From the NCBI GenBank assembly GCA_009193035.1, contig SWDT01000183.1:222932-286931 (forward strand): DNA of 64,000 nucleotides, read 5' to 3'. Numbering within the stretch: position 1 is the stretch's first letter; each line of letters starts with the position of its first letter. Position numbers and translations under genes: made by a program. The stretch is from Halicephalobus mephisto (lineage: Eukaryota; Nematoda; Chromadorea; Rhabditida; Panagrolaimidae). The notes under the pieces were generated by a model. It had not been told where the DNA came from. It worked only from the letters and a program-made list of their open reading frames with translations, and did no database searches. Positions 9,776-19,309 of the stretch are shown in pieces.

Positions 9776-11515
9776 AATTCACCATGATGTCAGGAACTTT
9801 CGTGGCGGGAGTTAATTTATTTTCCAAAGTAAGTTTCCATTTTTACCTAAAATTTACGAACCTACTTTTTTCATATTTTCGTGGTGGGATTCCGGTTATA
9901 TTTAAAAACAAAAATTCACCATGATGTTAGGGATTTTCGTTCCGGGGATTAATTTATTTTTTAAACTAAATTTTCACTTTTACCTAAAATTTACGAACCT
10001 ATTTTCTTTGTTTTCGTGGTGGGATTCCGGTTATATTTAAAAACAAAAATTCACCATAATGTTAGGGATTTTCGTGGTGGGAGTTAATTTATTCTTTGTA
10101 CTAAATTCTCACTTTTACCTAAAATTTACGAACTTGCTTTGTTTATAAGTTTTCGTGGTGGGATTCCGGTTATATTTAAAACCATAAAAATTCACCATGA
10201 TGTCAGAACTTTCGTGGTAGAGTTAATTTGGTTTTTCCTTAAGTTTCCTTTTTAGTTAAATTCTATTCGCATTTGGTAATTAAAAAATTCATCCTAATTA
10301 TCGGAAATTTTCGCGACGAGAATCTATTTCGTTTTTTAAATTTTATCAAATTTGAAAATTATTTAAATTTTCGCGACGAGAATCGATTTTATTTTTTTTA
10401 AATTTTATTAAATTCGAAAGTTACCTAAAATTATTTAAATTTCCTTATTAAAAATTTTCGTGCTAAAAATCGATTTTATTTTTTTTAATTTTATTAAATT
10501 TAAAAGTTACCTAAAATTCTTTAAATTTCTTTATTAAAAATTTTCGTGCTAAAAATCAATTTTTTTTAAATTTTATTAAATTCGAAAATTACCTAAAATT
10601 ATTTAAATTTTGTTTATTAAAAATTTTCGTGCTAAGAATCGATTTTATTTTTTTTAATTTTATTAAATTTAAAAGTTACCTAAAATTCTTTAAATTTCTT
10701 TATTAAAAATTTTCGTGCTAAAAATCAATTTTTTTTATTTTATTAAATTCGAAAGTTACCTAAAATTATTTAAATTTTGTTTATTAAAATCTTTCGTGAC
10801 GAAAATTTTTTCTTTAATTTTCAATATTAAATGTCACTTTTTTGGGATTATTCAACTTTGTTTATTAAAATGTTCCGTGACGAGAATTGACTTCATGTTT
10901 TAAACTTTTTACGCAAAGTTTTACTTTTACCTAAAAATAAACTATTTTGTTTATTAGGAATTTCTGTGTCGAGAATTGACTTTTTTTCGATTTTTTTATA
11001 TATGAAATATATTTTTTTTGAAAATTCTCATTACAAAAATTTTAGATAAAGTTTTTATATATCAAATATAACTTTTTTGAAATTATTTACTTTTTATTTA
11101 TTATAAATTGTCGTGGTGAGAATTTTTTAATTTTCTATATATGAAATATAACTTTTTTGAAAATTATCGAACTTTAAAAAATTCTCATTACAAAAATTTT
11201 AGATAAAGTTTTTATATATCAAATATAACTTTTTTGAAAATTATTCAATTTTATTTATTATAAATTGTCGTGGTGAGAATTTTTTATATATCAAATGTAA
11301 CTTTTTTGAAAATTATTCAACTTTATCGAAAATTCTCATTACAAAAATTTTAGATAAAGTTTTTATATATCAAATATAACTTTTTTGAAAATTATTCAAT
11401 TTTATTTATTATATATTTTCGTGGCGGGAGTTTTTTTAAGTTTTTTATATATCACTTTTTTGAAATTATTTAATTTTGTTTTGTTTATCGGGTTTCGCGA
11501 CAAAAATAATTTATT
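9776..11515. repeat. Series of three tandem arrays with TTCGTGGCGGGA-like cores
   Basis: The first array (9776-10260) has a period near 134-142 bp, with CACCATGATGTCAGGAAC at about 9781, 9918, 10051 and 10194 and a TTCGTGGTGGGATTCCGG block in each unit. The second (10300-10790) has a period near 85 bp with TTTTCGTGCTAAAAATCGAT at about 10455, 10541, 10625 and 10711. The third (11010-11450) has a period near 150 bp with ATTGTCGTGGTGAGAATTTTTT. All share an AAATTTTCGYGNYRAGAAT core, so they look like successive amplifications from one ancestral element. Confidence 0.75.
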
Positions 11516-11890
11516 TTTCACCATGGATTGACCAGACTGGTTTCAGGAGGAGCTGATACGGGTCCACTCAATTGGTCTCCAGATGACGTCGTCTTTGCCG
11601 ATGTACAAACAAGCAATTTTGAGGATGTGTCAATTACAATTAAGAATTTGTTCGAAATTAATAGAAATTCACAGATGTAGACAACCGGAAACTCTGAAAC
11701 AAGCCGCAAGAAGGACAATCCTCGGGATCAACGGAATCCAAAATTTAGACGGACTAGTCGGGGTCTTGCCGAGAGAAATTTTGGCTTTTCTTCGACTTCC
11801 TGCTGGTTGGGACCGTCTTTGACAAACGACAGCCGGACAAAACTGGCCCGTCTGTTTGGGTGTCTGGCAATTTTCCGTTCTTTCCAATTT
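11516..11890. pseudogene. Coding-like island, frames interrupted; unidentified
   Basis: Complex, GC-richer sequence with protein-like frames. On the plus strand, from an acceptor-like TTTCAG at 11541-11546, one frame reads GGADTGPLNWSPDDVVFADV and continues to a TAG at 11678; beyond it the same frame stays open to 11890. A second plus frame from 11583 to 11822 (79 residues) contains ETLKQAARRTIL followed by LPREILAFLRL, loosely like a SOCS/BC box followed by a Cul5-type box. On the minus strand a frame ends SGPVSAPPETSLVNPW at 11518. Only one of these can be the true product, and the switch between the two best plus frames near 11670 looks like a frameshift, so the island may be a broken gene. 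Confidence 0.35.
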
Positions 11891-12144
11891 TTAATTTTTT
11901 AAATGTACAATTTATACTTTATCAGATCTCAAATACTCTTTACCAATGATCTTTCGTAAAGTTTCATTTGGTTCCAAGGACCATAGATAATGTTTAAAAT
12001 GAAAGAAAAACGACATTTTTGGCCATAAAAAGTTATCGATTTTTTTCTCCAAGTTGCCAGTTTTAACGGCTTCAAGTCCGTGTTTATGTTTTTACGTATT
12101 TCGTTTTATTCTATTTTTTGAATTTTCAGATTATTTTTTTGAAA
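11891..12144 (+). promoter_or_regulatory. Upstream region of the Ly6-like gene
   Basis: Unique 250-bp sequence with a possible TATA-like CATAAAAAG near 12024 and an acceptor-like TTTTCAG at 12124-12129, 15 bp before the ATG at 12145. The acceptor may be a trans-splice site. Confidence 0.35.
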
Positions 12145-12956
12145 ATGAATCGGCTGTTGCTCGTTGCCTTTGTTACGCTCATTGCTACATCTTTCGCCAA
12201 GGATGACATCAAGGATTCCGTGACAAAAAAGTAGGTTTTTATATATCAATTTCTTCCAAAATCAACTTTAATGGTGTTAATTATATATAAAAACCTCTAT
12301 TTTTTAACTTTGATATATGAATTTTGATTTTTATAAAACGTTTATTAATTTTTGATCAGTAACAAAAAGTAGGTTTTTATATATCAATTTCTTCCAAAAT
12401 CAACTTTAATAGTGTTAATTATGTATAAAAACCTCTATTTTGCGATTTTTACAGAACATTTATTAACTTGTTATTTCAGAGATCAAAAGAGGCAGCAGCC
12501 GTCCAAGATCGGTTCTGGAGCTTCCCAAATTTCTTGTTATCAGTGTAACTCAGCAACTGAGGGCCAAAAGGACTGTGCTTCCTTTGACACTGACCTTTTG
12601 GCGAAGTTTAACAAGCCCTGTCCTCCACTCCCCGAAGGTTCGAGTCTTCAGGAAATTTCCGGAGCTAAAGCTTGTCGTAAAATCGAACAAAACGTTGCTG
12701 ATGACGAAACCAGAATCATCCGTGAATGTGCTTACACCGGAGACGAGGAACTCGATGGAAAAAAGAGAACTGGAAACAAGGGAATTATTAACTACTTTTA
12801 TGTCTGTTTCAACGAAGAAAACAACGTGAGTTTTTAATTTTGTATTTAATTTAAATTAAATTTTTTCAGAAACCATGCAACCCAAGCACTCACGCCGTCT
12901 TCAGTCTCGGAGCCCTCGTTGCCGTGGTTGCTGCCCAGTTTTTCCACCGTCTTTGA
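12145..12956 (+). CDS. GPI-anchored Ly6/uPAR-fold protein, Quiver/Sleepless-like
   Basis: Three exons (12145-12230, 12480-12825, 12870-12956) join in frame to 172 residues. Residues 1-18 (MNRLLLVAFVTLIATSFA) are a signal peptide. The mature part opens its Ly6 domain with SCYQCNSATEGQKDC and carries further cysteines at PCPPL, KACRK, RECAYTG, YVCFNEENN and KPCNPS, the spacing of a three-finger domain with the closing CN pair. The C-terminus ends in a hydrophobic stretch (AVFSLGALVAVVAAQFFHRL), as expected for GPI attachment after NPS. Proteins of this type modulate channels and receptors at the cell surface; which target applies here cannot be told. Intron 1 contains a tandem copy of its own 5' splice site region. 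A polyadenylation signal lies at 13115. Identification to the family is firm, to the orthologue not. Confidence 0.85.
12222..12441 (+). repeat. Intronic direct duplication carrying the 5' splice site
   Basis: An ~80-bp sequence beginning ACAAAAAAGTAGGTTTTTAT at 12222 and ending AAAAACCTCTATTTT near 12304 is repeated almost exactly at 12360-12441. The copied block starts inside the end of exon 1 and includes the AAG/GTAGGT donor, so intron 1 now holds two equivalent donor sites 137 nt apart. Confidence 0.8.
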
Positions 12957-13114
12957 TTTCGTAGGCCCAGTTCTAGATGTCAGACGTTCCGTTTTGTAGA
13001 CATTTCTGCCATATTAAAGAAAATCTTTGAGATTTTTGGCATTTTAGAATCCTCAAAATCCCCAATCGTTTAATTGTAGACTTAAATTTTTGCATTTTTT
13101 AGGTATAGTTGTTG

Positions 13115-13120
13115 AATAAA
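13115..13120 (+). terminator. Polyadenylation signal of the Ly6-like gene
   Basis: AATAAA about 160 nt after the stop codon, in a T-rich context. Confidence 0.6.
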
Positions 13121-13437
13121 TAATAATTTTTTAATTTTGTGGAAAAATCCGAGGTAAAATTCCAGTTTTATATTTTCAAATATCTTATTTTTTTAAATTT
13201 TTTGTTTAATTTTTATATTTTTAATATTTTAAAATAATTTTAATATTTTTTAATATTTTTAATATAATTTTTAGTGTTTTTAATATAATTTTTAATATTT
13301 TTAATATAATTTTTAATATTTTTAATATAATTTTTAGTGTTTTTTAAATGTATTTTTTATATTTTTTAAAATTTTTATATATTTTTAAATATTTTTTAAC
13401 TTTTTAAATACTTTTTGATAGTTTTTATTTTAGGAAT
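13121..13437 (+). other. T-rich intercistronic region with acceptor-like end
   Basis: About 300 bp of TTTTTAATATAATTTTTAG-type repeats between the two plus-strand genes. It ends in TTTTTATTTTAG at 13421-13432, six bases before the next ATG, which fits a trans-splice acceptor. The distance is longer than the usual SL2 spacing of about 100 bp, so an operon is possible but not shown. Confidence 0.5.
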
Positions 13438-15797
13438 ATGGGTACATCGAAAAAGGGTTTCGAAGTTTCGAATTATTATTTCAAAGAAACTGAAAAACGT
13501 AAAACTGAGGACCTAGTTAGACTGCAGGGACTTCTAGCGGACGAACCAAAGTTTTATCAACTTATTTGGAAGTTTATCAATTATCCAATAACGAGGGAAT
13601 TAATTGAGTTGTTTGTAAAAGACGATATTGATGGATATATCAAGTTTCTCGATTCGAGGAAAATGGATATTGAAAGAAGTCTCCAATTGAACAAGGAAAT
13701 TTTACTCGAATATTACAGGTATTCTCAACTTTGGAAAATGGTTCTATTCTCTGTAAGTTTATTTTTAAATTTGTGTATAATTTTATCAGAAACTTCTAGA
13801 ATCCAGTAGGAGTTTCTGAATTCTTTGACAATATTGTGGAAGTTTCTAGAATCTCGTAGAAAATTTCCAGAATTCACTAGGAATTTTATAACTTTCCATA
13901 ATCCAGTAGAAATTTTATAACTTTCTAAAATTCATTAAGAATTTTATAACTTTCCAGAATTTTATGAGAAAATTCAAACTTTAAAATGTTTTTGAAACTT
14001 CCCAGAACCCCATGGGAGCTTTTTGAATCTTTTTGGGATTCATGAAATTTGTCCAGAATTTTCTAGAATCCTATAGAAATGTAAAAATCTATGACTTTTG
14101 AAGTTCTTAGAATTCTTCAGATTTTCAGAAACTTATAATTCATCAAGAATTAAAATTCTAAAGTTTTGAAAATTTTTACAAAGATAATTTTGTAATATTA
14201 TTTCTAGTTTTTTATATTTATATAATAATTAATCCTATTTAGCGTGTACGGCTCTCAGAAATTGTTAAAAAACTCAGGTTAATAGACGAAGAAGAAGCTT
14301 TGTCATTGATATGGAACATACGAGAAAAAAGCGATCACTACACGGTTGGTTCATTTATAATTTTTAATATTCATTTTTTAATATTTATTTTTTAAAATTT
14401 TTTATATTTAAATTTTTTATTAAATTTTTTATATTTAAAATTTTTTATTATTTTTAATATTTATTTTTTAAATTTTTTTATTATTTTTATTAAGTTTTTT
14501 ATAATTTTAGATTTTTCATAATTTTTAATATTTATTATTTTAAGTTTTTTATTACTTTTAAAAAATTTTATTTTATTAAGTAATTTTCGATATTTTATAT
14601 ATTTAAATATTTTTATTACATAGTTTTTGATGTTTTTTTATTTTTAATATTTTTGAAGTTTTTTAATGTAATTTTTTTCAGCAAAAATCATGTATTTTAC
14701 GGGTTGATAGATATTTGACGTTGAAATTGACAAAAAAAGCTAAAATTTGTGAAAAACTTCGTGAACTTATTGTTGAATGTTTGGGTTATTACCCGACTGC
14801 AGAAGGGATGGAAATTCCGGTAGATTCTGGAGCTCAAAGTCTGGCGATGGCGATTATGTCTGTTCCGGATTGTACTGTTTCTATTTTGCTGAATATTTTC
14901 CAACTTTACAGAGCTAACAATGTTTCTAGGTCTAATGTGAGGGAAATTATTAAAAAAGTAATGAATTTTGTTCATCTTAAAATTCCATCAATATGTGTTA
15001 AAATTGTTTTTTTGGCTTTATTGGATATTTCTAAAGAACCAGAAACGAAAAAAGAAGGACAAGAAATTTTGGACGAAGTAGTAGAAGAAATAATGAAAGA
15101 ACCCTGCTGGAGAGACACAGAAGCTTTGATTTTGTTGCCTATAACGATGGAAAATATAAATTATCAAATTTTATTAAATTGTATTGGAAAAGGAAAATTT
15201 ATTATTTTAAAAGAAGCATCAAATAACAACAAATCAGCTGAATTGGCTATATGTACTTCAAGAAAAAATTTTTTAATTAAATTAATTGAAAAAAAAAATA
15301 ATTTTTCTATTTCTGTACTTGGAGAATATCTAGGATCAAGTAAAAATCCATGGTCTGAAGAAGAAGTTTTAAATTATATATTAAAAATTAACGATTATAT
15401 TGAAATTATTTCTGATGAAATATTAATAGAAAATATTCCATATGAATACTTGACAAAAAATCAAATAACAGATTTAATTAAATTAAATAATATTCCATAT
15501 AAATTACAATTATTAATTAAATATCGTAATGAATTTGAAAAAAATTTTCCAAATGAATTATTTTTATATTATATTGAAAAAACATTATTATATAATTACA
15601 AAAATAATAATTCTATTAAAATTCAATCAAATAATATTAAAAATACTTTAATGAATATTTTTCAACAACAATCACTTGATACTACTTTTGCATTGATGCA
15701 ATTTCAACAACAACAAATTAATCCTTTGATGAATCCGATCGCCTTTCAGAACGTCAACCGGTATCCTTCTAATTTTGGGTATCAGAATTCTCAATGA
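13438..15797 (+). CDS. Unidentified 510-residue helical protein, Gln-rich C-terminus
   Basis: Three exons, 13438-13752, 14243-14344 and 14682-15797, join in phase 0. I do not recognise the family. The protein is rich in Leu, Ile, Lys and Glu with regular amphipathic helices throughout and no signal peptide or membrane segment, reminiscent of HEAT- or ARM-type solenoids. Landmarks are LIWKFINYPITRELIELF near residue 40, LGYYPTAEGMEIPVDSGAQS near 175-195 and a polar tail with FQQQ and QFQQQQ near 455-470, ending NRYPSNFGYQNSQ. Codon use shifts from mixed in the first half to extremely AT-rich (15200-15660) and back in the last 25 codons. It is convergent with the aldolase gene (117 bp between stop codons). 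Intron 1 (13753-14242) carries many TTCTAGAAT-type repeats. Confidence 0.8.
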
Positions 15798-15821
15798 TCT
15801 CTAAAAAAAATATCTTTTTCT

Positions 15822-15827
15822 AATAAA
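15822..15827 (+). terminator. Polyadenylation signal of the helical-protein gene
   Basis: AATAAA 25 nt after the stop codon, within the 117-bp gap to the convergent aldolase gene. Confidence 0.65.
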
Positions 15828-15914
15828 GTTTTATCTTTTACATCTACAGAATATCAAATATCTAACCAAATAACTGGGAAGATTACTTTAGTTAATCAGA
15901 GATTGGTTATCCAC

Positions 15915-17960
15915 CTAATAAGCATGGTTAGCAACGTAGAGTGATTGAGCGGCGGTTCCATCAGCAGCATCTCCAGTGTACTTTCCAACAGAAGCGGCTC
16001 CATTTGCTCTGGCACGTTTCAAAAGGACAGCTTGAGCTGCAGGAACATTTTCTGCTTTTCCTCCCCATGTAGTCAAACAAGAAGCTTGAAGAGCACGACC
16101 GTAGCTAAAGGTTAAAGCCCATGGTTTTTTCCCTTGGAATTGATTAATAGCATTCAAGTTAAGAGTGGCGTCTTCTTCAGATTGCCCACCAGACAGGAAC
16201 ACAACTCCAGGAACTGCAGCTGGAACAGTGCGAGAGAGGGCAGTCACAGTAGCACGAGCAATGTCCTCATGAGAGTAGGATCCTTGGTGTTGCTGGCCTA
16301 AAAAGTTTAAAGTCAGCATTTCATATATAAAAGTGCATAAGTAAGAAAAAATGTATAAACATGGATCTACATATAAAAATCCATATATAAACATGCGGAT
16401 ATATACATAAAAATCCATATATAAACATAGATCTATATATGAAAATCCATATATATAAATATGCGGATCTACATATAAAAATCCATATATAAACATGCGG
16501 ATCTACATATAAAAATCCATATATAAACATGTGGATCCATATATGGAGATTTATACAAAAAGAATATAAAATTAAAAACTCACCAGCAGTGACCATGTTA
16601 GGCTTCAAAAGGGTTCCTTCAAGGAAGACGTGGTGGTCAGCGAGAGCCTTGTATTGCCAAGCAAGAACAGCTTCGGTGATCTTCTGAGCACGAGCGAGAT
16701 CATGATCCCCATCAGGCAAAACCTCTGGTTCAACAATAGGAACAAGACCATTTTGTTGACAAATAGAAGCATAACGAGCTAGAACATTAGCAATTTCAAG
16801 AAGAGCAACATGACTAGGAGTATGGGAGGAAATTTTGTGAACACAACGCCATTTAGCAAATTGAGCTCCATCTTTTTTGAATTGAGCACAACGAGCATTC
16901 AAATTGTCGAGACCTTGGGTTGTAGATTCCCCAAGAGTACCAGCAATAGGGACAACACCCTTGTCAAGCTGAAAAATAAAAAATAAAAAATTTAAAAATA
17001 AAAAATAAAAAATTTAAAAATTTAAAATAATATGATGCAATTTCATCATGACGAAACAAGATTAATCAAGTTCATATTGTCATGGAAAATTATAAATGAC
17101 AGTTTTTATAAAATTATCTTGAAGCAAATTTCTGGCATTTTCTAAAATCGTAAAATTTAGGTAAAAGAAGAGAGTCAGGACAAAGTGTTGATTTAGGTAT
17201 GAATTGCCAAATTTGCCACTTTTTGCTTCTATTCGCCTTTTACGCGGGAATTTAAAAACTGCACTGCTATAAAAATTAATTTTTCTCAAAAGTATCTCAA
17301 AACGAATTTCCAGTACATTCTAAAAACTTCCAAAATTGCCATAAAAAATAAGAAACGAATTCTAAAATTTATCACTTTTTTTTTTGCAGAAATTTAGAAA
17401 TTTTTTAAAATTAAAGAATTTTTTAAATTATATTTAAAAATTTATTTTTCTTAATTATATTTAGAAATTTATTTTTTTAAATTATATTTAGAAATTTATT
17501 TCTTTTAATTATATTTAAAAATTTATTTTTTTTTAATTATATTTAAGAATTTATTTTTTTAAATTATATTTAAAAATTTATTTTTTTTAAATTATATTTA
17601 AGAATTTATTTTTTTAAATTATATTTGAAAATTTACCTTGATTCCGGGAATGATTCCTTTCTTTTTTAAAACTTCGACAAATGGAGTTCCATCATCCGTT
17701 TTTTGGTAAAAAGTTTCTTCAAACATGATTACTCCAGAAATATACTTGGCCAATTCATCATCGCCTGTAAAAAGCAATTGACGATAAAGACGACGATTTT
17801 CTTCAGTATTTTCCAATCCAAGAGGTTTCAAACGTTTTTCCATAGATCCAGTGGATTCATCAGCAGCAAGAATACCTTTGCCTGGGGCAACAATGGCATT
17901 GGCAATATTTCTTAATTCATCTTCTTGTTCTTTTGTCAAATAAGTCGAATAACTGGCCAT
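15915..17960 (-). CDS. aldo: Fructose-bisphosphate aldolase, class I
   Basis: Three coding exons (17960-17637, 16968-16584, 16297-15915) give 363 residues, the normal length. The enzyme cleaves fructose 1,6-bisphosphate to glyceraldehyde 3-phosphate and dihydroxyacetone phosphate in glycolysis. All landmarks are present: [13 protein letters not shown] with its active-site Asp, [19 protein letters not shown]-type [29 protein letters not shown], the Schiff-base Lys in [46 protein letters not shown], and the C-terminal Tyr in NHAY that is needed for full activity. Intron 1 is about 670 nt and low-complexity; intron 2 carries CATATATAAAAATCC-type repeats. A TTTTTTGTTTTTAG acceptor lies 13 nt upstream of the start, so the mRNA is probably trans-spliced. 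Nematodes usually carry two aldolase genes; which of these this is cannot be settled. Confidence 0.97.
16320..16560. repeat. Tandem repeat in aldolase intron 2
   Basis: Roughly 30-40 bp units of ATCCATATATAAACATGCGGATCTACATATAAAA. They keep one frame open in line with the flanking exons, which makes a spurious long open frame, but the acceptor/donor pair and family alignment show it is intron. Confidence 0.75.
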
Positions 17961-18330
17961 TTTGGAACACACTAAAAACAAAAAAATAAAAAAATCAAAG
18001 AAAAAATTCAAAAAAATTAATAAAAATATTTAAAAAAATTCCAAAAATTTTAAAAATGATGAAAAAACTTTGAAAAATAAAGAAAATCAATGGCAAAAAA
18101 ACTTTTAAAATGGCACGTTTTATTTAATTTTAAAAAATAACACGGAAATAATTTGGAAGATTCAAAAATGCCTTTAGGAATAGACGTGAGATATGTTAAC
18201 TTCCTTGAGAAATGGGATTTCTTGAATAAGGCTCAGTCTGGGCTTAACAGACAAACTTAAACCAAGCAGCAGTCGTCGATTTTCAGCATTGGTTCTGACG
18301 AAAAAACATCCACCAAGCCCGTCATCCTGT
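17961..18330 (-). other. Upstream region of aldolase, no clear gene
   Basis: A-rich leader and promoter region. A minus-strand stretch at 18175-18310 reads protein-like (DDGLGGCFFVRTNAENRRLL) and loosely recalls the ENRRLY segment of aldolase, but the resemblance is too short to call an exon or a duplicate. Confidence 0.35.
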
Positions 18331-18562
18331 GGCAAGACTGAGAGAGCTACACGAGAGACAGAGAGCGGAACGGGAGACAGAGAGAGCAAAATGAAAGACA
18401 GAGAGAGCAACATGAGAGACAGAGAGCAAAATGGAAAATAGAGAGCAGCACGAGAGACGGAGAGAACAAAATAAAAGACAGAGAGAGCAAAATGAGACAG
18501 AGAGAGCAACGCGAGAGACCGAGGGAGCAACATGAAGGAGAGAGAACGAAATGAGGAACTGA
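18331..18562. repeat. GAGA-type minisatellite
   Basis: Imperfect units of about 20-22 bp, GAGAGACAGAGAGAGCAACAT, repeated about ten times. GA-rich runs like this can bind GAGA-type factors, and it lies upstream of the aldolase gene, but regulation is not shown. Confidence 0.85.
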
Positions 18563-19240
18563 GCCTCTTCACAAATAAAGCTGGCAAGTAAGAGTTCCTG
18601 AAGGGACTAGAGAGAGAAAATAAGTGCGAGTGGGTTTTTTAGAAATAAAACTGGCAAATAAGAGATCTCGAATGAAAAAGGTAAAAGTGGTTTTGAAAAT
18701 AAAATTAAGTTTTTGAAAGAAGCACTTATCTTTGCAAATAAAACTGGCAAGTTTCTTGAACGGAAGAAAGTGCGAATAAGTTCCTAAAAATAAAATTAGA
18801 AAATCAGAGGTCCTAAAGCGAAAAAGTAAAAATTTCAAACAAAAGGTCCTGAAACGAAAAAAATTATTTTAAACGTGGTATCTTGGAAAGAAAAAGAAAT
18901 TTAGATCTTCATAGATAAAACTACCAATTTTCGAAATCAAAAAATGATGCAATTGGGTATTTTTAGAAACAAAACTGGCAAGTTTCTTGAAGAGAAAGAC
19001 AAAAATAAAGAGAGCGAGCGGATGTTCTCAAGAATATAACTGGTAAATTTCTTGAAGAGAAAGACAAAAACAGAGAGCGAGTAGATGTTCTCAAGAATAA
19101 AACTGGTAAATTTCTCGAAAAAGAAAAAATGATCCTTTTTAGGAATAGAACTGACGGAAATTTGTGTCTTGGAAAGAAAAACTGGTCTCTTCAGAAGGAA
19201 AACTGGCGAGTGGTCTTGAAGGGAAAACTGAGGAACAAAA
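18563..19240. repeat. Degenerate repeat with AATAAAACTGGCAAGTTTCTTGAA core
   Basis: The core recurs at about 18578, 18648, 18740, 18973, 19034 and 19101, with GAGAGCGAG segments between, so it appears to have grown out of the adjacent GAGA array. No gene. Confidence 0.65.
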
Positions 19241-19309
19241 ACTGAATTTCAAAATTGTCTTGTTCGTTATTTCGAAATTTTTGATTTAGTAATCCTGTCT
19301 CCGTTCCAA

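Noticed and set aside
16298..16902. Two long overlapping minus-strand open frames (193 residues each) rich in [13 protein letters not shown] repeats
   Set aside because: They are aldolase exons read through into intron 2. The Tyr/Ile-rich part comes from ATATATAAAAATCC intron repeats, and the donor at 16583 and acceptor at 16298 restore a normal 363-residue aldolase.
18174..18587. 137-residue minus-strand frame rich in Leu and Ser
   Set aside because: It is translation of the GAGA minisatellite. Only its last third looks protein-like, and that part is too short to assign.
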